Part shown: one piece after another, positions 25,727-35,327 of the stretch
Numbering within the stretch: the first letter of the stretch is position 1
Layout: every line of letters starts with the position of its first letter
DNA from: Pseudomonadales bacterium
GTDB taxonomy: Bacteria > Pseudomonadota > Gammaproteobacteria > Pseudomonadales > Azotimanducaceae
NCBI GenBank assembly: GCA_028283025.1
Contig: JAPYNO010000006.1
Span: 1 to 47,867 of the forward strand
DNA: 47,867 nucleotides
Direction of reading: 5' to 3'
The notes under the pieces: model-generated
Database searches by the model: none
Told to the model about the DNA's origin: nothing
What the model saw: only the letters and a program-made list of their open reading frames with translations
Made by a program: the position numbers and the translations under genes

Positions 25727-27217
25727 TCAAGGGAGCACGGCAGCCGCCGCGCTTCGCCCTGCCATTCTGCCGCTGTACGTCGCGTCCCCCACCGACATGC
25801 CGCTCGCATAGCCTGCAGCGGTGCGCGGAATGCCTGCTGCCGTGCGGCCAGCGGCATAGAGTCCGACAATCGGCCTGCGCTGTGCAGTGAGCACTTCGCC
25901 GCTCGGCAAGGTGTCCAGTCCGCCGAGCGTAAAGAACGGATAGAAGGCGCCGCGTCCGATCGTGCAATCGAGCGCAACGAGCGGCGGCTCTAATCGCCGC
26001 AGCCAGCTCGCGCTCTTGTGAAAGAGCCTGTCTTCGCCCGCTTCGGCATCTGCGTTGTAGCGCGTCAACGTCTCAACAAGCGTGCCTTCGGGCAGGCCGA
26101 TTTCAGCTTCAAGCTCTTCGATCGTCTCGCCAGTACCGACAATAGGCGCCTGCAGGAAGTTGATCGTTTCGTAGTCGCCATAGGCTTCCACATCGGCGAT
26201 CAGATACACGCGATTCGAGAGCGATCGCTGCTGCGCAAGGGCCGCATGGCCCACTCGTCCGTGATAAGTATCTTCGTTGATAAAGCGCTGACCCTTGTCG
26301 TTGATGAAGATTCCATAGGTCAAGGATGCAGGCGGATAGAACGGTAGGGTCACAAAGCATTCGTGCATGTTGACTACCCCAGCGCCTACTCCAAGGCCCA
26401 TCAGGATGCCAGTGCCGGTGTCGCCTGGGTTGCCGATCGGCACCAATCCTTCGGCGTAGGTTGGAGCAAAGCGCCGCACCATTGCCTCGTTCATGCAAAA
26501 GCCGCCAGCGCACAGCACCACGCCGCCACGCACCCTCACCGCGAGTTCCTGCTGATCGATACGAACAATCAGACCAACAACCGCACCATCCTCGCCCACC
26601 ACCAGCGTCAGCACGCGCGCCTCATAGTGAACAGAGATACGCTCGCGCGCGCTCACCTGTTCGGTCAAGATGCGCATGAGAAGCGGGCCGCCATTGTCCC
26701 CTTCGACTTGTAGGTTATGACCGCGCGGCACTGGCTCGGCAGCGAGATGAAATGGCCAAGCTCTCTCACTACCGGTAAAGAGCAGGCAGTCGTCAGTCAA
26801 TGCCACGATCGCCCGCTGTTTGAGTTCCGAATGCTTGAACGGCACGCCCATGCGCACCAGCCAGTCGAAGTGCGCCGCGCCGCCTTTGACATAGTCGTCG
26901 ATCTTGTCCGGGTCGGTGTTCGCACCGAACGAAGCCTCCAAAAATGCCTTCATATTGTCCGAAGAGTCCTCGTAGCCGCAGCTTCGCTGCACCGCCGTGC
27001 CGCCATTGCCGCCTATGTAGATCTCGGCGCTCGACAAGGCCGTCGAGCCGCCGCCTGCGCTCGCAAGCTCAAAGACCTGGACATTGGCGTTTGCATCGGC
27101 GGCTTCAATCGCCGCGCACGCGCCCGCGCCACCGAACCCAACGATCGCGACATCAGTCTCAATGGCCCATGAATCGATGTCGTGCTCACGACATGGCGAT
27201 GCGGGTGAATACTTCAT
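25727..27217 (-). CDS. FAD-binding oxidoreductase, ketosteroid-dehydrogenase-like
   Basis: A 496-residue FAD protein of the fumarate reductase/3-ketosteroid dehydrogenase superfamily. The dinucleotide fold is VAIVGFGGAGACAAIEA, with GGGSTALSSAEIYIGG after it and GLYAAGRTAAGIPRTAAGY as the C-terminal FAD clamp. It differs from the KstD-like protein at 12323 in its C-terminal motif, so it is not a simple duplicate. No signal peptide was seen. It lies next to the PLD nuclease gene, divergently, separated by only 51 bp. Confidence 0.72.
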   Translation of the reverse strand: MKYSPASPCREHDIDSWAIETDVAIVGFGGAGACAAIEAADANANVQVFELASAGGGSTALSSAEIYIGGNGGTAVQRSCGYEDSSDNMKAFLEASFGANTDPDKIDDYVKGGAAHFDWLVRMGVPFKHSELKQRAIVALTDDCLLFTGSERAWPFHLAAEPVPRGHNLQVEGDNGGPLLMRILTEQVSARERISVHYEARVLTLVVGEDGAVVGLIVRIDQQELAVRVRGGVVLCAGGFCMNEAMVRRFAPTYAEGLVPIGNPGDTGTGILMGLGVGAGVVNMHECFVTLPFYPPASLTYGIFINDKGQRFINEDTYHGRVGHAALAQQRSLSNRVYLIADVEAYGDYETINFLQAPIVGTGETIEELEAEIGLPEGTLVETLTRYNADAEAGEDRLFHKSASWLRRLEPPLVALDCTIGRGAFYPFFTLGGLDTLPSGEVLTAQRRPIVGLYAAGRTAAGIPRTAAGYASGMSVGDATYSGRMAGRSAAAAVLP

Positions 27218-27268
27218 GAATGGTCTTCCTACAAATGGCGATTATCTACAATCTTACGATCTGCTTCC

Positions 27269-28549
27269 ATGAGCTACCATTGTGAGGCAGCAAATTCGCG
27301 CCACGGACAACTCAACATGCAGCTCATTGGCCAGCCAGCCCGCTTTGATCGACTAGGCGAGTACTTGAAGCGAAATCTGTCTTCTGCCTGGACGCAACTT
27401 CGCATCGCAGTGGCCTTTGTCAAACGCTCTGGAACGAGACATGTCATTCGGGACATTTCGAGTTTCGCTCGAACTGCAAAGGTCGAGGTCATTGTGGGCA
27501 TCGACCACCAAGGCACTTCTGTCGAAGGTCTCCAAGACCTGCTTGACGCGGTAGGAGACGAGGGAAGGGTCATCGTATTTCACAACCGCCTGCCATTCAC
27601 CTTTCACCCCAAAGTCTACTTGTTCAAGGACGAGAAACAGGCTGAGGTTGCGATTGGCTCCGGCAACCTCACCCAAGGAGGCTTGTATATGAACTACGAA
27701 ATGTCGGTACTCCACACGCTCAGCCTCGACCAGCCCGATCACCGAAAGTTTCTTAAATCAATAGAGGACATGCTTGATGAATGGGCAGACACTATGTCGG
27801 GAAATTCAGCCGTTCTGAACCAGACACTCATCGAAGCCTTGGTCGATGATGGCTTGATTGTCAAAGAATCTGCCATGCACTCTACTCAAAAGCCTGCTGC
27901 CCAACAATCTAGTGATAACGGGGCCATCAAGAAGTCCGATCACCCAACCGCATTGGTATCTCCTTTCGTTGCTAAACCGGTTCCTCCCAGCCCCCAATCC
28001 GAGATTCCGATGCCAGTGCTGGCAGCTATCGGACAACCGACAGGCCGCAGCCGAGATTCGCATGAGCAGATGTTTACTCTGCATTCTGGCGCTCCGAAAC
28101 GGATGCACTTTGTGATGACATTGCAGAAGACTGACGTAGGGACCGGGCAAACCACTCAAGGAACTGCCAAAAGATCACCTGAGATATTTGTGCCACTATC
28201 GGCCCGAGATGCCCTCCCAGACTTCTGGGGCTGGCCACTCGCATTCCGAGAAGATCCCGATCGCGAAGGGAAATATGATCGAACGGGAGTGCGGGTGCGA
28301 CTTGGAACCAAGGTCTTTCAAGTAAACATGATGACTTGGCCGGTAAAGCGGGATTTCAGGCTGCGTGCTGAAGCGCTTCGAAGCGCTGGCAATATCGGAG
28401 ACATTCTGCATTTGGAAAAAATGAAGGAAAACTCAAGTTTCGATTACTATGCGGAAGTCATTCCACCCGGCACAAGTCAATTCGAAGACTATCGGGCGAT
28501 ATGCAATCAAAAGGTCAAGAACTCGAACAAGACATTTGGTTACTTCTAA
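27269..28549 (+). CDS. PLD-family restriction endonuclease (BfiI/NgoFVII-like)
   Basis: A 426-residue protein. One phospholipase-D active-site half is present: H113 and K115 in FHPKVYLF, then GSGNLTQGG (130-138). This single-HKD form with a GSxNxT motif is that of BfiI/NgoFVII restriction enzymes, which dimerise to make one active site. The C-terminal part from about 240 (LPDFWGWPLAFRED, FDYYAEVIPPG) fits a B3-like DNA-recognition domain. Start ATG 27269 lacks a clear ribosome site; ATG 27317 is an alternative. Its 3' end overlaps the convergent methyltransferase by 4 bp. With two methyltransferases beside it, restriction is the likely role. Confidence 0.72.
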   Translation: MSYHCEAANSRHGQLNMQLIGQPARFDRLGEYLKRNLSSAWTQLRIAVAFVKRSGTRHVIRDISSFARTAKVEVIVGIDHQGTSVEGLQDLLDAVGDEGRVIVFHNRLPFTFHPKVYLFKDEKQAEVAIGSGNLTQGGLYMNYEMSVLHTLSLDQPDHRKFLKSIEDMLDEWADTMSGNSAVLNQTLIEALVDDGLIVKESAMHSTQKPAAQQSSDNGAIKKSDHPTALVSPFVAKPVPPSPQSEIPMPVLAAIGQPTGRSRDSHEQMFTLHSGAPKRMHFVMTLQKTDVGTGQTTQGTAKRSPEIFVPLSARDALPDFWGWPLAFREDPDREGKYDRTGVRVRLGTKVFQVNMMTWPVKRDFRLRAEALRSAGNIGDILHLEKMKENSSFDYYAEVIPPGTSQFEDYRAICNQKVKNSNKTFGYF

Positions 28550-30138
28550 CCCTTTCGGAGCTTCAGTATCCTTTCAGAGCGCATCGCATTCTTGCGAAAT
28601 ATATCGCGTGAGATCAGCATTTCCATTGATATGCTTTCCTCAACTGAGAAGCCTACAGATTGAGAAATTTCACACAGGTGATCGCACGTTTCAATGTGCA
28701 CGGTTCTCCCACCAGCAACGGTGCGGTTGTTTCCAACCACGAGAAAAGCCATCCCTTTCGGCTTGAGGAGCACATGCAGTTGACGAATTGTCTGCCTCAT
28801 ATCTAAAAAATACTTTGAAAGAAGTGCTGCTAGATTGAGTCGTCGGAATCCCACATCTGAATTCCTGTTCAGCCCGTCAATCAAGTCAATGAGATCACAT
28901 GTCTGTTTTGGAAGCAGGTCCTTTTGGGAGGCGTATGTTTGCCAGTATCGCTCTCTTTCATTCGCTGATATTTCCCTATTTCCAATCATTTCGCCATCTA
29001 GGATGCGGTGCCCAGAACGAGACAGAAGACCTAAGTAAATCAAGCTGAGCCTATCGGTATCGATGTACGGGAGGGCAGTTGCGTAGGGCGGTGAAGTAAC
29101 GATTGCATCCGCCCGACCAATCAAATCCGGAACTATGCTGGCGAGCCTGCGCGCGTCAGCCTGTCTCACTGAATGCTTTTCTCCGGGAATAGGCCCTTGG
29201 TCTGCTAGATGCGCTGCCACTAGCTTTGTTGACCTCGATGCTTCCGCGAGGAACGCTTTGACTGCGCTTCCTTGTTCGTGCTCAGTCAGTTCTCGCCGGA
29301 TGCGAAGATCATCTAGCTTTTGAAACGAGACCGCTCGCAGTATATTGCTCAACGAAACGAGGTAAAAGTTTCGGACAATTGAATTCTCTAAGGATTCTAT
29401 CGCGCACTTCACTCTATCGAGTTCTATCAAGGCTTGGCGATCAAACCACCGAGCCAAATATGCCCGGTCTCCCTCACTCATGCGCTCACACCTATGAACT
29501 TTCTGTCGCACTGGCTGACTCAGAGAGTCTTCAAGCAACTGATGAGCTTCAACTAGTTGTTCAGCACTCAGTGTCAACGCTGCACATTTGACTTTGGACA
29601 GAAATATTGAAAGTGGATTCAAGTCAAACCCAAAACAAGTTCGCTCAGATAAACAGGCTTCCACCAAGGTTGTGCCACTACCGCACATCGGGTCTACAAC
29701 CAAGCTTTTGCTTGTCAACTCAGCCATATTCATGAGGGCGCGGACTAATTGCGGAAAGAACTTACCTCGGTACTCGTGAATTCCGTGAGTGGCGTAACGA
29801 AGACATCGACTTCGCGGCAAGGAATGCTGAACTTGTGTCCTCACCAGATTAGTCAGTTCTGCTGGGGCTGAGCCATTGCGCGCGACGATAGAGGTAGCCT
29901 CACGCCTGATTTGATTGGTGAGTCCCTCCGGCGTGTCGCCGACAGAAACCCAATATGCCAACGAGCTACGCAGAGCGCCGAGGTCGGACAGCCCTTTCAC
30001 GCCAAAGCTCTTCGCAGACTCCAAATCACCATCAAGCGGAAGTAGGCTTTGTTTAGTGAGCGCATGAAGCTCCTGTAGTGCCAGACGACGCTCAAACGGT
30101 CGAATAAACTCCTTTATCCTGAGTGTGCTCGATTGCAA
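28546..30138 (-). CDS. DNA methyltransferase (SPPY type), R-M partner 1
   Basis: A 530-residue SAM-dependent methyltransferase. The SAM motif is DPMCGSGTTLVEA (149-161) and the catalytic motif TSPPY (348-352), typical of N4-cytosine or N6-adenine amino-methylases. About 190 residues separate them, suggesting an inserted target-recognition region. THGIHEYRGKF precedes the SAM motif and matches the same place in the second methyltransferase. The start is TTG 30138, with AAAGG about seven bases upstream. It lies 4 bp after the second methyltransferase gene, in a different frame. Confidence 0.78.
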   Translation of the reverse strand: MQSSTLRIKEFIRPFERRLALQELHALTKQSLLPLDGDLESAKSFGVKGLSDLGALRSSLAYWVSVGDTPEGLTNQIRREATSIVARNGSAPAELTNLVRTQVQHSLPRSRCLRYATHGIHEYRGKFFPQLVRALMNMAELTSKSLVVDPMCGSGTTLVEACLSERTCFGFDLNPLSIFLSKVKCAALTLSAEQLVEAHQLLEDSLSQPVRQKVHRCERMSEGDRAYLARWFDRQALIELDRVKCAIESLENSIVRNFYLVSLSNILRAVSFQKLDDLRIRRELTEHEQGSAVKAFLAEASRSTKLVAAHLADQGPIPGEKHSVRQADARRLASIVPDLIGRADAIVTSPPYATALPYIDTDRLSLIYLGLLSRSGHRILDGEMIGNREISANERERYWQTYASQKDLLPKQTCDLIDLIDGLNRNSDVGFRRLNLAALLSKYFLDMRQTIRQLHVLLKPKGMAFLVVGNNRTVAGGRTVHIETCDHLCEISQSVGFSVEESISMEMLISRDIFRKNAMRSERILKLRKG

Positions 30139-30142
30139 AAGA

Positions 30143-31525
30143 CTAAACCTTTCGAAGAATCAAAATATTCTCGTTTTTGATGCGCCCCATTCGAGGGTTG
30201 AACGACTTGCGCGTAGGAGCAATTGTTCGCCTAATTCGCTTTACTTCCTTGAATCCAAATTTCGCGCCCGCCGAGGCGAGTATGGACGAATTGTCCATAT
30301 GCTCACCACCCACCGTCGAGTCCCCAATGACGAAGCATGCGTATCGATTGGAACGCAACGACTTCCGCAATAGACAAAACACCTGCTCAAATTCATATTG
30401 AAAGGTAGCTGGTGTCGCTCGGTGTCGGCTTTTAGCACTGTATTTTCGGTGGCTGCCGATTTCTACTTGTTTTAACCTAGATGGGTCATGCCCCAGCCAA
30501 AGCAGCCTCGTGCGGTGATAAAGATGATAACTGTACGCATTCGGATAAGGAGGTGACGTCACTACGAGGTCAAACTCAGGCAGGCTAGGAGCATTCAAGA
30601 TGTCTGCGTTCCAAATCTGACAGCTAAACCGTCTTTCAACCAAGTCGCTCATCCTCCGCACAGCAGCCCGATTTACTTCAAGCTTTCCTATGTAGCGCCG
30701 AATGGTCTCTCCCGGTGCAATGGCCTTCTCCCGTCGAACGTATCGGGTATCAGAGTCTTGTTTTGATACCCCGACGATAATGCCCGCAAACACGACTTGA
30801 CACAGCCGTCTCACTCGGTCTGACACAATAGCGACGATGGCCTTTCGGAGTTCTGCTAATTCCTCCACCACATGCCGTTCAAACCAAAATTCGCACACAT
30901 CCCTTGAGGGGCGCCAAGCATCCGACTTAAAAGGAACTCGGTCATGGAATAGGTTTCCTGTCAAAGTTCCGGCACGAGCCAGAAGATCTTGGCACTCAAG
31001 AGAATGCTCCTCCAAAATTTTCAATTCGGACTCGGCAATAGGCGTGGTCTTGGCTTGGGTGATCAGTGCTGCAAGCGGATTTGCATCTATACCAATAGCG
31101 TTTCGCTTGAGCTGAAGAGCTTCCAACAGAGTTGTTCCGCTACCGCAAAATATATCTGCAACGGTCTCGCCCACTGAAGACAACTCTTGAATAAGAGCAT
31201 TCGGAATCTGTGGAATAAATTTGGCCGGATAAGGATGTATAGAATGTGTGAGGTAGCTTGTATCGGCTCTTGCGAAGTCCCACTCGATCGCACCTAGCCG
31301 TTCCAAAGCCGCATCGCCGTCAACCAGGACTCTTTTGGCAGCTTGCCTCTCATCGCCTTTTGCAAATGCCACAACCACTGCGGCTTCCTCCGGCGCAAAT
31401 AGCCGCCAGCCGCGTCGATCTCGCTTAGGCTCTTGGACAACACTCGTGCGCAACCATCTCAGGAGCGTGTCTCTGTGAACACCTGCCATAGCAGCCACTT
31501 CGGCAGTTGAGAAGTATGCGGACAC
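30143..31525 (-). CDS. DNA methyltransferase with MerR-like N-terminal domain, R-M partner 2
   Basis: A 460-residue protein. Residues 5-30 form a MerR/excisionase-like helix-turn-helix (STAEVAAMAGVHRDTLLRWL). Then come THSIHPYPAKF, the SAM motif DIFCGSGTT (124-132) and TSPPY (323-327). The shared H-x-Y-x-x-K-F segment suggests a common origin with the other methyltransferase. Start is GTG 31525, directly after a TAA-GAG in frame. The two probably modify the two strands of an asymmetric site. The N-terminal helix-turn-helix could regulate the operon or help target recognition. Confidence 0.78.
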   Translation of the reverse strand: MSAYFSTAEVAAMAGVHRDTLLRWLRTSVVQEPKRDRRGWRLFAPEEAAVVVAFAKGDERQAAKRVLVDGDAALERLGAIEWDFARADTSYLTHSIHPYPAKFIPQIPNALIQELSSVGETVADIFCGSGTTLLEALQLKRNAIGIDANPLAALITQAKTTPIAESELKILEEHSLECQDLLARAGTLTGNLFHDRVPFKSDAWRPSRDVCEFWFERHVVEELAELRKAIVAIVSDRVRRLCQVVFAGIIVGVSKQDSDTRYVRREKAIAPGETIRRYIGKLEVNRAAVRRMSDLVERRFSCQIWNADILNAPSLPEFDLVVTSPPYPNAYSYHLYHRTRLLWLGHDPSRLKQVEIGSHRKYSAKSRHRATPATFQYEFEQVFCLLRKSLRSNRYACFVIGDSTVGGEHMDNSSILASAGAKFGFKEVKRIRRTIAPTRKSFNPRMGRIKNENILILRKV

Positions 31526-31626
31526 CTCTTATCTATATGCACATATGGGTTGAGAAATAGCATGAAAGTCGATTTCACGGGGGTGTGTCAAGAGCTACGC
31601 ACGCCGCAAGGGGACAAGGCGCGGCT

Positions 31627-31703
31627 TGGCGCCCCCGAGAGGATTCGAACCTCTGACCTATCGCTTAGGAGGCGACCGCTCTGTCCTGCTGAGCTACGGG
31701 GGC
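31627..31703 (-). tRNA. tRNA-Arg (anticodon CCT)
   Basis: The reverse complement folds as a 77-base cloverleaf starting GCCCCCG and ending CGGGGGC plus GCCA. The anticodon loop is CTCCTAA (anticodon CCT) on the stem GTCGC/GCGAT, and TTCGAAT is the T-loop. CCA is encoded. It lies 19 bp after the DUF5916 stop codon, on the same strand, and next to the restriction-modification island; no integrase or att repeat was seen. Confidence 0.95.
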
Positions 31704-31722
31704 ATTGGGAGCGAAGTATAGG

Positions 31723-34176
31723 TCAAAGATTCCCCAGCCTGTAGCGAAACTTGACAATGAAATCAGCATACAGCGGCCTGTTCCAAGTGTCTTCGGCAGC
31801 GTCTGCAATGTCGAGCATACTGTCGAAGCGAGGATCGGTGAGGCGGCTGTAGACGATGAAAAGGTCGGTGAGCGGCGCGATCTTCCAGCGGTATCTGAGT
31901 TGCACGGTCAGCAGTGTCGCTGTGAAGTCCCACGGGTCTTCATTCGCACTGCGCTGTATCTTGACCAGCTTGCCGCGTTCAAGCGGTATTTCGAAGCGAT
32001 TCATCTCTTCGGCGCGAATCAGGTTCCAGCGAGCAAGCGCGGTGAACTGATGGCGTTCATTGGGATAGTAGGCAAGCTCAAGGCGGCCATCGAGGCCCTT
32101 GCGGTCGAATTCGCCCATGTGCCGTCCTGCGTGATGCAGCACTAAGCCGCGTATTCGGCTCAAGCCGACAGAGGCCGAAATATCAATGCCCTCATTTGGA
32201 CGCCATTGCAAGCCGGCAAGCGTGGCGGAGCGCAGGCCGCCGAGTTCCTCCCGACCAACCTCGAACTCGGCTTGCGCGGAGAGTTTTCTCGAACGGTCAG
32301 TGCTGACCTCAAGTTCCGCTCTGCCTCGCCACTCCTTCTTGTAGATGCCGTTGCCGAGTGTATTCCAGTCTTCATAGGTGGCCGGATGGTATCGAAACCC
32401 CCAATCAATCTCGGTCAAGCTGTCGCGAACCATGTCATTCGAGAAGAAAAAGCCTGAGCGAATCAGGTCGCCATCGGTATTCCACTGCTGATAGGTGCTG
32501 ATAAAGGTCTCGAATTCACGAAAACCCGGTCGCTGCGCCGTTGCTCGCACATGCCGCAGTTCAAGCATCATCATGTCGTTGCGGCGGTGATAGCCGATGT
32601 CGTTGAGATCAAATCTGTCGCTCATGTATGCCACCGCAGCGACTTGAGTGACACCGAATCCGGGCTTGCGCACGACTTCCATATGTACCGCCTGCCCCTG
32701 CCCATGGCTGTCCGTGTCCGTGTAGATGGCCTGACCATCCACCTGCCAACGTCTGCCAGCGCTCTGATAGTGCCAATCGACCCCTTGCACGATGGCTTTC
32801 TCATCGGGATGCGAGACGCCACCCGAAAAGCTACCGATTCCGAAGTATGTGCCTTCGTCGTCGCGCTGCTCGTACTTGAGGCGTGCGACTGCGAAGTCCT
32901 GTCCTTGGCCTCTGATGTCAACCGATTCTTCTGCGCCGTCCTCAAGTGTCTGCACAACATTGAACAGCTCGTCCTGCTCAGCAGCGAACAAGACGCCATA
33001 CTCGAGCTTGCCGCTTTGCCCGGTGATCTTGGCGGCGCCGTAGAGTTCGTTCGGCAGGTGCTCGGCGCGATCTTCAAAGCGCTGCTCAGCGCCAAGCGCG
33101 GGCAGCCTTGGCGGAGCGCCAATCCGCCGCGTATGCAGCATATACACCGGATCGGCATTAAAGCCGCGCATCCAATACCGACTTGATCGCGGGGATGTCG
33201 TGAACACATCCATCCCCTCTTGAAAGAAGATGCGCTTTTCCGGGAAAAACTGCTCGAAGGCTGTGAGATTGATGTCCTGATCGTCGGCTTCAACATTGCC
33301 GAAATCTGGGTAAATCGACGAGGTGATTTGAAAGTTGCTCGATGGGCGCCACGAAACGTCCACCCCAGCACGTGCCTGATAGCTTGCCTGCGTGTCACGG
33401 TAGCTCGAAGAAACATACGGCACGACTTGATACTTGTTGCTCGGTTGGATGCCTTGAACCGTCAAAGGCTGGAACACCGACAGATAGCGGGCGCCCTGCC
33501 CTGGTGCTGGCGGCCAAGCCATTTCCTCTCCGGTGTGCCCTACTTTGCGCCACAGGCGCATGGGCAGGCGACGCGCATCATCTGACTGCGGCAGGCTCAC
33601 CGCCGACCAGGGTAGCATGAACTCAGCACTCCAGCCGTATCTGGTGCGCCGCGTCTTCGCTTCCCAAGCGCCATCCCAATCCGACTTGAATTGACGCTCA
33701 GGACGAATCGTGCCATCGCGAAGCGAGCCGCCAAGCGCGACATTGATAAAGTAGCCGAAACGCCCAGCACCGGAGGCATCGAGCGCAAACCCCACCTCGT
33801 CACGCAGCATGTTCCGAAATCTGTCACGCCCAGTCTGCCATTCGATGAGCGACTCCGGTGGCTGCTGCATCTCGAAGGCGACATAGAGACCCTGCTGTGA
33901 ATAGGCGAGCATGGCTTTGGTGGCATACTTTGGCATCTCAAGCGTCGCTGGCTTCACGAGATGGAACTTGGTGAAGGTCACCGCCTCGCGCCAAAAGGAC
34001 TCATCGGCGATGCCGTCAAGTCGAAAGTCTTGCGCATCGACCTTGCCAAGTGCTCGAACATCATCGAGATAGCTGAAGTCATTGATGATCGCATTGAAGG
34101 CATCGCGCTCCTGTGCGCTCACAACCCCCACGAACAGGCCAACAAGCGAACACAAAAGTCGCCGAAAGAAGCACAT
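31723..34176 (-). CDS. DUF5916 / CBM9-like outer-membrane protein
   Basis: An 817-residue exported protein with a signal peptide ending near VVSAQ. Residues about 45-240 look like a CBM9-like domain (DGIADESFWREA, GYFINVALGGS, SAEFMLPWSAV). The rest is a beta-barrel-like DUF5916 region, with SSIYPDFGNVEADDQDINL and FPEKRIFFQEG as the family hallmark and a C-terminal aromatic-rich strand. Such proteins are common in marine bacteria but lack a settled function. The gene follows oadB by 9 bp, so it may share the oad transcript. The ATG has no clear ribosome site. Confidence 0.75.
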   Translation of the reverse strand: MCFFRRLLCSLVGLFVGVVSAQERDAFNAIINDFSYLDDVRALGKVDAQDFRLDGIADESFWREAVTFTKFHLVKPATLEMPKYATKAMLAYSQQGLYVAFEMQQPPESLIEWQTGRDRFRNMLRDEVGFALDASGAGRFGYFINVALGGSLRDGTIRPERQFKSDWDGAWEAKTRRTRYGWSAEFMLPWSAVSLPQSDDARRLPMRLWRKVGHTGEEMAWPPAPGQGARYLSVFQPLTVQGIQPSNKYQVVPYVSSSYRDTQASYQARAGVDVSWRPSSNFQITSSIYPDFGNVEADDQDINLTAFEQFFPEKRIFFQEGMDVFTTSPRSSRYWMRGFNADPVYMLHTRRIGAPPRLPALGAEQRFEDRAEHLPNELYGAAKITGQSGKLEYGVLFAAEQDELFNVVQTLEDGAEESVDIRGQGQDFAVARLKYEQRDDEGTYFGIGSFSGGVSHPDEKAIVQGVDWHYQSAGRRWQVDGQAIYTDTDSHGQGQAVHMEVVRKPGFGVTQVAAVAYMSDRFDLNDIGYHRRNDMMMLELRHVRATAQRPGFREFETFISTYQQWNTDGDLIRSGFFFSNDMVRDSLTEIDWGFRYHPATYEDWNTLGNGIYKKEWRGRAELEVSTDRSRKLSAQAEFEVGREELGGLRSATLAGLQWRPNEGIDISASVGLSRIRGLVLHHAGRHMGEFDRKGLDGRLELAYYPNERHQFTALARWNLIRAEEMNRFEIPLERGKLVKIQRSANEDPWDFTATLLTVQLRYRWKIAPLTDLFIVYSRLTDPRFDSMLDIADAAEDTWNRPLYADFIVKFRYRLGNL

Positions 34177-34185
34177 CGCGACGCG

Positions 34186-35319
34186 CTAACCAGCGACGTA
34201 GGCAATCATGACACCGGCCGCTGTGGCCGAACCAATGACCCCCGCAACGTTTGGCCCCATGGCATGCATCAGCAGAATATTGCCCGCATTGGCTTCGAGG
34301 CCAAGGCGATTCGATACACGCGCGGCCATGGGCACCGCCGAGACGCCGGCCGCGCCAATAATCGGATTGACCTTGTCCTTGACAAAGAGATTCAGGAGCT
34401 TGGCCATGAGCACGCCGCCTGCAGTACCGAGCGCAAATGCAACCATACCCAGCGCGAGGATGCCGAGCGTCTTCCAGTCGAGGAAATACTCGGCGCCGAG
34501 CTTTGAGCCTACTGCGAGCCCTAAGAGGATGGTGACGATATTGATGAGCGCGTTCTGCGCCGTTTCCGAAAGGCGCTCAACGACGCCGCACTCGCGCATG
34601 AGATTGCCGAAGCAGAGCATGCCGAGCAGCGGCGCGGCTGACGGCAGCAATAGTGCGGTTAGCAGAAGCAGAACCAGCGGGAAGAGGATCTTCTCAGCCT
34701 TCGATACTGTGCGCGCCTGCGCCATGACGATCTTGCGTTCTTCAAGACTCGTCAGCGCGCGCACAATAGGCGGCTGAATGAGCGGCACCAAGGCCATGTA
34801 GGAATAGGCAGCGACGGCAATCGCGCCGAGCAGGTCGGGCGCGAGCTTGCTCGCGACATAGATGGCTGTCGGCCCGTCCGCACCGCCGATGATGCCGATG
34901 GCAGCGGCGTCGGCAAGACTAAAGTCCATGAGTCCAAGCACCGACAAGCCGATGGCACCGAGCACGGTGACGAAGATGCCGATCTGCGCGGCCGCGCCGA
35001 GCAGGATGGTTTTGGGATTGGCAAGCACCGGACCGAAGTCGGTGAGCGCGCCAACACCCATGAAAATAAGCAGCGGAAAAATGCTCGTCTCAAGACCGCC
35101 TTGGTAGAGCAGGTTTAAGAGGCCATCGCCTGTCGCAATATCAACGCCTGGGATGTTCGCGAGAATCCCGCCGAAGCCGATGGGCACGAGCAGCAATGGC
35201 TCGAAGCCTTTGACGATGGCGAGATACAGGAGCGTCAGGCCAATGCCGATCATCACCAGTTGACCGAGAGTGATCTGAGCGAAGCCCGTATCGCCAAGAA
35301 TGACGGAAAATGCGTCCAT
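34186..35319 (-). CDS. oadB: Sodium-pumping oxaloacetate decarboxylase beta subunit
   Basis: A 377-residue polytopic protein. The motif [15 protein letters not shown], carrying the catalytic/ion-binding Asp, and the C-terminal [14 protein letters not shown] are diagnostic of OadB/GcdB. It couples decarboxylation of carboxybiotin to sodium export. The length fits the family (about 380-430, lower end). It follows oadA by 8 bp and precedes a DUF5916 gene. Confidence 0.92.
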   Translation of the reverse strand: MDAFSVILGDTGFAQITLGQLVMIGIGLTLLYLAIVKGFEPLLLVPIGFGGILANIPGVDIATGDGLLNLLYQGGLETSIFPLLIFMGVGALTDFGPVLANPKTILLGAAAQIGIFVTVLGAIGLSVLGLMDFSLADAAAIGIIGGADGPTAIYVASKLAPDLLGAIAVAAYSYMALVPLIQPPIVRALTSLEERKIVMAQARTVSKAEKILFPLVLLLLTALLLPSAAPLLGMLCFGNLMRECGVVERLSETAQNALINIVTILLGLAVGSKLGAEYFLDWKTLGILALGMVAFALGTAGGVLMAKLLNLFVKDKVNPIIGAAGVSAVPMAARVSNRLGLEANAGNILLMHAMGPNVAGVIGSATAAGVMIAYVAG

Positions 35320-35327
35320 GCGAAGGG

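Noticed and set aside
27269-31525. DISARM-type defence system (PLD protein with methyltransferases)
   Set aside because: No DrmA/DrmB helicase-like genes are present, and the nuclease has restriction-enzyme-like features.
28546-31525. Single methyltransferase gene split by a read-through stop
   Set aside because: The two frames differ: the downstream TTG start is offset by one base relative to the upstream stop codon frame.
31550-31744. Short plus-strand frame over the tRNA
   Set aside because: It simply reads through tRNA-Arg(CCT) on the opposite strand, giving a familiar spurious protein.
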